Shown here: positions 5,477 through 8,443 of the stretch, piece after piece
How the letters are laid out: each line of letters opens with the position of its first letter
How positions within the stretch are numbered: position 1 is the stretch's first letter
From: Actinomycetota bacterium
GTDB taxonomy: Bacteria > Actinomycetota > Acidimicrobiia > Acidimicrobiales > Microtrichaceae
DNA: 8,443 bases
Direction: 5' to 3'
Assembly: GCA_009700815.1 (NCBI GenBank)
Contig: WLLG01000071.1
Span: 1 to 8,443, forward strand
Position numbers and translations under genes: made by a program
The notes under the pieces: model-generated
What the model was told of the DNA's origin: nothing
The model's input: the letters and a program-made list of their open reading frames with translations, nothing else
Database searches by the model: none

Positions 5477-6334
5477 TTAGGAGATGACTGTGGTTCCCAG
5501 AATAGGGTTGACCGGTGCGTAGCACTTGGTGACTGCATCAGTGCTGCCGAAGAGCGGGATTCCGGTCACACGAGCGGTAAAGCCAATGCTGAAGCTTGAG
5601 TAGCTCGATCCGAAGAGCTGAGCATTCAGTGCAGTTCCAGAAGCTCCAGTTGCCTGCAGGTTGATGGTTACGTCGGGAAGGATCGCAGTTGTGCCGCCTG
5701 CCAAGTTGCCAGGTACTGACAGGGTCACGATGCTGCCAGAGGCAGAAACGGTGACTGCGCCAGAACCCAAGTTGCTCCCGCCTGATTGCGAAGCAGACAC
5801 AAACGTGGAGCCTGCAGGAATCGCAAACTTCACTGTCAGTGACTTGAGGTAGCTGATGTTGTAGCCGCCACCAGTGGTTGGAACAACCACGGGGTCAGCA
5901 GTGAGCTTCATTGCAAAGGCACCTCCTGGCGTTACTGAACCCGGAACCAGTGTGGTCACGCCGCTATTCAGGCCGCTCGTGCTGGACTGTCCAATTGCAG
6001 TTCCCTGACAAGTCATTGCCACAGCTGTGCGCACTGCTGCTGGAGGAGCAGTCGTCGTGGTGGTGGTGGTGGTGGGCGCAATCGTGGTCGTGGTGGTGGT
6101 AGTCGTGGTCGTCGTTGTGGTTGGCGCCACGGTCGTCGTGGTTGTGGTTGGAGCCACGGTTGTGGTCGGTGCCACGGTTGTGGTCGGTGCCACGGTTGTG
6201 GTCGGCGCAACCGTCGTGGTTGTTGTCGTAGTCGGTGGCTTCGGTGGAGCTACGCAGGCTCCAAGCAACAAGGTTCCGGCAGCAAGAGTTGCCCCCAAAA
6301 CGCCTCGTACCCGCACAGTGCTTGTCTGCATCAT
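5477..6334 (-). CDS. Surface lipoprotein with Thr-rich stalk and C-terminal beta-rich domain
   Basis: From ATG 6334 the product has 285 residues. A signal peptide with R8 and R10, a hydrophobic core LGATLAAGTLLL, and the lipobox LLGAC with C27 predict lipid attachment outside the membrane. Residues 35-98 are almost only Thr with VAP, IAP and PP interruptions, a flexible stalk that could be O-mannosylated. The C-terminal part (about 101-285) is rich in Gly, Ser, Thr and Val, with alternating strand-like segments such as YNISYLKSLTVKFAIPAGSTF. It resembles secreted domains I associate with actinobacteria that lack a known function. Cysteines in MTCQG and KCYAP near its two ends could form a disulfide. 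The start was chosen because GGGAG (6340-6344) lies 5 nt upstream; upstream in-frame starts at 6346 and 6436 lack this. The gene is followed by two hairpins and has its own promoter region. A role in adhesion or the cell envelope is inferred. Confidence 0.82.
   Translation of the reverse strand: MMQTSTVRVRGVLGATLAAGTLLLGACVAPPKPPTTTTTTTVAPTTTVAPTTTVAPTTTVAPTTTTTTVAPTTTTTTTTTTTTTIAPTTTTTTTTAPPAAVRTAVAMTCQGTAIGQSSTSGLNSGVTTLVPGSVTPGGAFAMKLTADPVVVPTTGGGYNISYLKSLTVKFAIPAGSTFVSASQSGGSNLGSGAVTVSASGSIVTLSVPGNLAGGTTAILPDVTINLQATGASGTALNAQLFGSSYSSFSIGFTARVTGIPLFGSTDAVTKCYAPVNPILGTTVIS
6041..6232 (-). repeat. Thr/VAPTTT-coding low-complexity tract with 18-bp tandem repeats
   Basis: This tract encodes the lipoprotein stalk. 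Its clearest part is three successive 18-bp units on the plus strand, GCCACGGTTGTGGTCGGT at 6153-6170 and 6171-6188, and a copy differing only in the last base at 6189-6206. Each unit encodes one TTTVAP-type hexapeptide. The two flanks are degenerate GTGGTCGTN runs coding poly-Thr, including a run of 13 Thr. Because all units are multiples of three, changes in copy number would alter stalk length without breaking the frame. Confidence 0.9.
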
Positions 6335-6604
6335 GAACGCTCCCATTTCGCCAATGCGAGCCCCATTGGACCCGCCGAGAGAGTATTGACTGAAATTCAA
6401 ATGAACACAAGCAAAACGGGCGCTTTTTAATGACAAAAGTCACGCAGTATTCGCCTGACGCAGCTCTGAAGCGCTGCTAATTTCCGAAATCGAAATATCT
6501 GCGGACCCGGCCAAAAGGTCAAGTTTGCAGCATCTTTTCTCTGTATTTTCCCGCCCCCGTTTCTGCCTGATTCACCCTCTGGCAACTCCCCACTGGATAT
6601 TTTT
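6335..6604. promoter_or_regulatory. Divergent intergenic region between lipoprotein and YczE-like genes
   Basis: This 270-nt region has no credible gene. It must carry promoters in both directions, and none stands out strongly. Visible elements are the short inverted repeat TGAC-AAAA-GTCA (6431-6442), a near-palindrome ATTTCCGAAAT (6480-6490), and GCAGC/GCTGC arms around 6460-6477. GGATAT near 6595-6600 lies so close to ATG 6605 that it could be the -10 of a leaderless transcript. Confidence 0.4.
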
Positions 6605-7252
6605 ATGAACCAAGTTTTCTCGCGGGCTGGAGTCTTTCTGCTCGGCCTCATCATCTCTTGCACCGCGTACTGCTTGACGGTTCGTGCAGATATCGGACTG
6701 GGACCACTTTTTCTGGTTCAGGTTGCCCTTGAGGGGAACTTAGGTCTCTCTGCAGGAACCGCAGCCATGATCATCGGGCTCGTGCTCGTAGCGATGAGCG
6801 CGCTTGTCCGAGGTGGTGTTGGAATCGGCACCCTGCTTGCCCCGATTCTGGGTGGCATCATCATTGATCTAGCGCTGCCGCTCATCCCGACTGTGCATGG
6901 GCTGGCGCTGCAAATCGCCGCATGTACTTTCGGGACTGTGGTGATGATGCTGGGAGGGGCATTTATTACCCAGGCCAACTTTGGGGTAGGCGGGATGGAT
7001 GGCCTGATGCGCGGACTATCGCGAAAGACGAACGCTCCGCTCGGCCATGTTCGCCTAGCCATGGAGGCCACCTTGTTGCTCTGCGGCTTGCTGCTGGGGT
7101 CAAAAGCCGGGATTGGAACACTCATCACTGCGCTACTTGTCGGTCACTCGTATCAATTCTGGATTCGATTGCTCTCGCAGGAGAAAATTCTCTTTGCTAC
7201 TGGCGCATCCACTGCAGCGATCCAGCCCGAGGTCGCTGTTCTGGCAAACTGA
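6605..7252 (+). CDS. YczE/YitT-type integral membrane protein
   Basis: This 215-residue protein has about five hydrophobic helices: residues about 7-25, 48-66, 73-93, 101-124 and 151-185 (the last stretch may hold two). Conserved YczE-family signatures are present: DIGLGPLFLVQVAL after the first helix, GVGIGTLLAPILGGIIIDLALPLIP in the middle, NFGVGGMDGLMRGLSRKTNAPLGHVRLAMEA, and SKAGIGTLITALLVGHSYQFW near the end. Family members are small bacterial membrane proteins of unproven function; Bacillus YczE has been linked to surfactin production, and transport is often assumed. ATG 6605 has no good ribosome binding site and may be translated from a leaderless mRNA. The next gene begins 58 nt later on the same strand, so weak co-transcription is possible. 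The family call is firm, the function open. Confidence 0.88.
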   Translation: MNQVFSRAGVFLLGLIISCTAYCLTVRADIGLGPLFLVQVALEGNLGLSAGTAAMIIGLVLVAMSALVRGGVGIGTLLAPILGGIIIDLALPLIPTVHGLALQIAACTFGTVVMMLGGAFITQANFGVGGMDGLMRGLSRKTNAPLGHVRLAMEATLLLCGLLLGSKAGIGTLITALLVGHSYQFWIRLLSQEKILFATGASTAAIQPEVAVLAN

Positions 7253-7296
7253 TTTTCCTTGGGCTGCATTCTTTCCTCCCTCGGCGAGGTAGTGGC

Positions 7297-7302
7297 TATA
7301 TC
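7297..7302 (+). promoter_or_regulatory. Putative -10 element for a leaderless diguanylate cyclase transcript
   Basis: TATATC at 7297-7302 ends 8 nt before the GTG at 7311. With usual spacing, transcription would start at or within a base or two of the GTG, giving a leaderless mRNA. The absence of a Shine-Dalgarno sequence at normal distance agrees with this. No convincing -35 is seen. Confidence 0.35.
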
Positions 7303-7310
7303 CTTGACTT

Positions 7311-8443
7311 GTGCACAGTCCGTCAAGGTCGTCGAACCTCATATTCGGTCTGATCGCTGGATTTGCGATTGTCGTCACAGCCAGCCAAGTGCTCTTTGGT
7401 CCGACAGGGATTTGGGTCTTCGACTCTGCTGACCTGCCGTTCCTGCTGCTCTCCTTCGCTGCCACAGCGATGTGCGTGCGGACCTCCCGCAGGTCCACAG
7501 GTAAGGCAGTGCTGGTCTGGAGGCTCATTGCCCTTTCTGCTGCGTGCAATCTGATCGCAGATATTGCCTGGATTGCCTTCGAAGTCTTTGGGCTGACCCC
7601 GTCGGGTTCGGTTATCGATCTGGTCTACCTGTTGAGCTACCCCGTGCTTCTTGTCGCTCTGGCGGTGCTGATACGAGCTAGAGACCCGCACAACGGCTCT
7701 GAGCACGCTCTCGATGGTGTAGCTGTTGTCGCTGGGCTGGCATTGTTTGCTTGGCAGGCAGTGGTGGTGGCGCCGGGTGGGCTTGCAGAGGCAGGAAGCC
7801 TGAGCCAGCAATTGCTGCTGGTGGCCTACCCACTCATGGATTTGTTGCTTCTCGGGACCCTCGCAGGGTTGATGTTCGGAACGACCCGGCGCAGCCCGGC
7901 GCTCTGGGGGCTCTTTGGATACCTGTTCATTTTTTTGGTCTCTGACATGCTCTATGCAGTCGTGCTTCACGGCACGGAAGGGGGCACCCTCCTGGCAGTG
8001 ACCGACCTTGGTTTTGCTGTTGCGTATACCTTGCTGGGTGTCACGGCGCTCAACGGTACGGCCCCACTGATTGCAGATGAGCAACCCGCGGCTGAAACCG
8101 GTACCAGCAGGTTTGTGCTACTCGGTGCGGCAGTAGTTATTCCCTCAATTACAGCAGTCATCTCAATCACGTTCCTAGGTGGGGTAGACCCAAGAGTGTT
8201 TGCTGCCTCGGCAGTGGCAGTTGCTCTCGTGCTCATGGTGAGGGTGGCAAGAATTATGTCGGCCGAGCAGTTAGCTCGACGTGCCGCCGAGAAGGCCCAA
8301 GGAGAACTCTCTCGTTTGGCCCTGGAAGATCCACTGACCGGGCTTCCCAATCGCAACGCACTACTCGATCGGTTGGCGAGCTTCCCACCCGCTGATTCCT
8401 TGGCGTTGCTGTTCATTGATCTTGATCACTTTAAGGTGGTGAA
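7311..8443 (+). CDS. Multi-pass membrane diguanylate cyclase, GGDEF domain truncated by the window edge
   Basis: The frame is open from GTG 7311, just after in-frame stops at 7290 and 7305, to the right edge: 377 full codons. After a short basic start (HSPSRSS) come about ten hydrophobic segments, for example FGLIAGFAIVVTASQVLF, LPFLLLSFAATAMCV, YLLSYPVLLVALAVLI, LWGLFGYLFIFLVSDML, and VFAASAVAVALVLMVRVA. They are followed by a short charged helix AEQLARRAAEKAQGELSRLALE typical of the linker that transmits signal to the cyclase. The GGDEF domain begins at residue 340 with DPLTGLPNRNALL and continues to FIDLDHFKVV, including the metal-binding aspartate D370. The catalytic GG(D/E)EF loop lies beyond the window, so activity and any C-terminal EAL domain cannot be judged. 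The membrane part is a MASE-like sensor module that I cannot assign to a named family. It probably makes c-di-GMP in response to an envelope or small-molecule signal. Confidence 0.87.
   Translation, partial: MHSPSRSSNLIFGLIAGFAIVVTASQVLFGPTGIWVFDSADLPFLLLSFAATAMCVRTSRRSTGKAVLVWRLIALSAACNLIADIAWIAFEVFGLTPSGSVIDLVYLLSYPVLLVALAVLIRARDPHNGSEHALDGVAVVAGLALFAWQAVVVAPGGLAEAGSLSQQLLLVAYPLMDLLLLGTLAGLMFGTTRRSPALWGLFGYLFIFLVSDMLYAVVLHGTEGGTLLAVTDLGFAVAYTLLGVTALNGTAPLIADEQPAAETGTSRFVLLGAAVVIPSITAVISITFLGGVDPRVFAASAVAVALVLMVRVARIMSAEQLARRAAEKAQGELSRLALEDPLTGLPNRNALLDRLASFPPADSLALLFIDLDHFKVV

Noticed and set aside
4833..5525. Minus-strand frame of 230 codons opposite the di-iron gene
   Set aside because: It runs through the terminator hairpins and opposes conserved di-iron ligand codons; no family features are seen.
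6027..6389. Plus-strand Val-rich frame (120 codons) resembling a membrane protein
   Set aside because: It is the complement of the poly-Thr stalk codons: GTN on one strand mirrors ACN on the other. The minus strand has the ribosome binding site, signal peptide and lipobox.
6500..6604. Possible ydaO-type (c-di-AMP) riboswitch on the minus strand, prompted by a GGGTGAATC string
   Set aside because: Only that short string matches. The other conserved blocks are not seen, and the minus-strand gene start is over 200 nt away.
7323..8084. Long minus-strand frame (253 codons) opposite the GGDEF gene
   Set aside because: The product is a low-complexity mix rich in Arg, Gln and His with no domain. 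The plus strand encodes coherent membrane helices leading into GGDEF.

Overview
The window most likely comes from an actinobacterium with moderate G+C. The evidence is gene content: a coenzyme F420-type luciferase-like oxidoreductase of the Rv1855c kind, a mycothiol-dependent maleylpyruvate isomerase-like enzyme, a lipoprotein with an actinobacterial-looking secreted domain, and several genes without an obvious Shine-Dalgarno sequence. The gene content does not fix a genus. An uncultured Acidimicrobiia or other aquatic actinobacterium is my guess, not a demonstrated fact.

Layout. (1) 1-608, minus strand: 5' part of an F420-dependent LLM oxidoreductase that runs off the left edge. (2) 609-775: divergent control region with a 12-bp imperfect direct repeat. 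(3) 776-3232, plus strand: a tight three-gene operon of a two-domain DUF1330-like protein, a DsbA-fold thiol enzyme with a CPYA active-site motif, and a mycothiol-dependent (DinB/MDMPI) enzyme. The gaps are 10 nt and a TGATG overlap. (4) 3222-4031, minus strand: an exported SGNH/GDSL hydrolase whose 3' end overlaps the operon's last gene by 11 bp, across an 18-bp tandem duplication. (5) 4182-5333, plus strand: a ferritin-like di-iron protein with a full 4Glu/2His ligand set. (6) 5399-5467: a perfect 16-bp hairpin acting as a probable two-way terminator, plus a second hairpin. (7) 5477-6334, minus strand: a lipoprotein with a long Thr/VAPTTT stalk and a C-terminal beta-rich domain. (8) 6335-6604: divergent intergenic region. 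(9) 6605-7252, plus strand: YczE-family membrane protein. (10) 7311-8443, plus strand: a roughly ten-helix membrane diguanylate cyclase cut off at the start of its GGDEF domain.

How the genes may work together. The F420 oxidoreductase, the DUF1330 protein, the CPYA thiol enzyme and the MDMPI enzyme share one divergent promoter region. Together they look like a small redox/thiol module that reduces, conjugates or isomerises an electrophilic or aromatic small molecule with F420H2 and mycothiol. The substrate cannot be read from the sequence. The rest of the window is a set of single genes (exported hydrolase, di-iron oxidase, surface lipoprotein, transporter-like protein, c-di-GMP enzyme) with no proven link to that module. 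I found no RNA genes, insertion sequences, CRISPR arrays or prophage genes.
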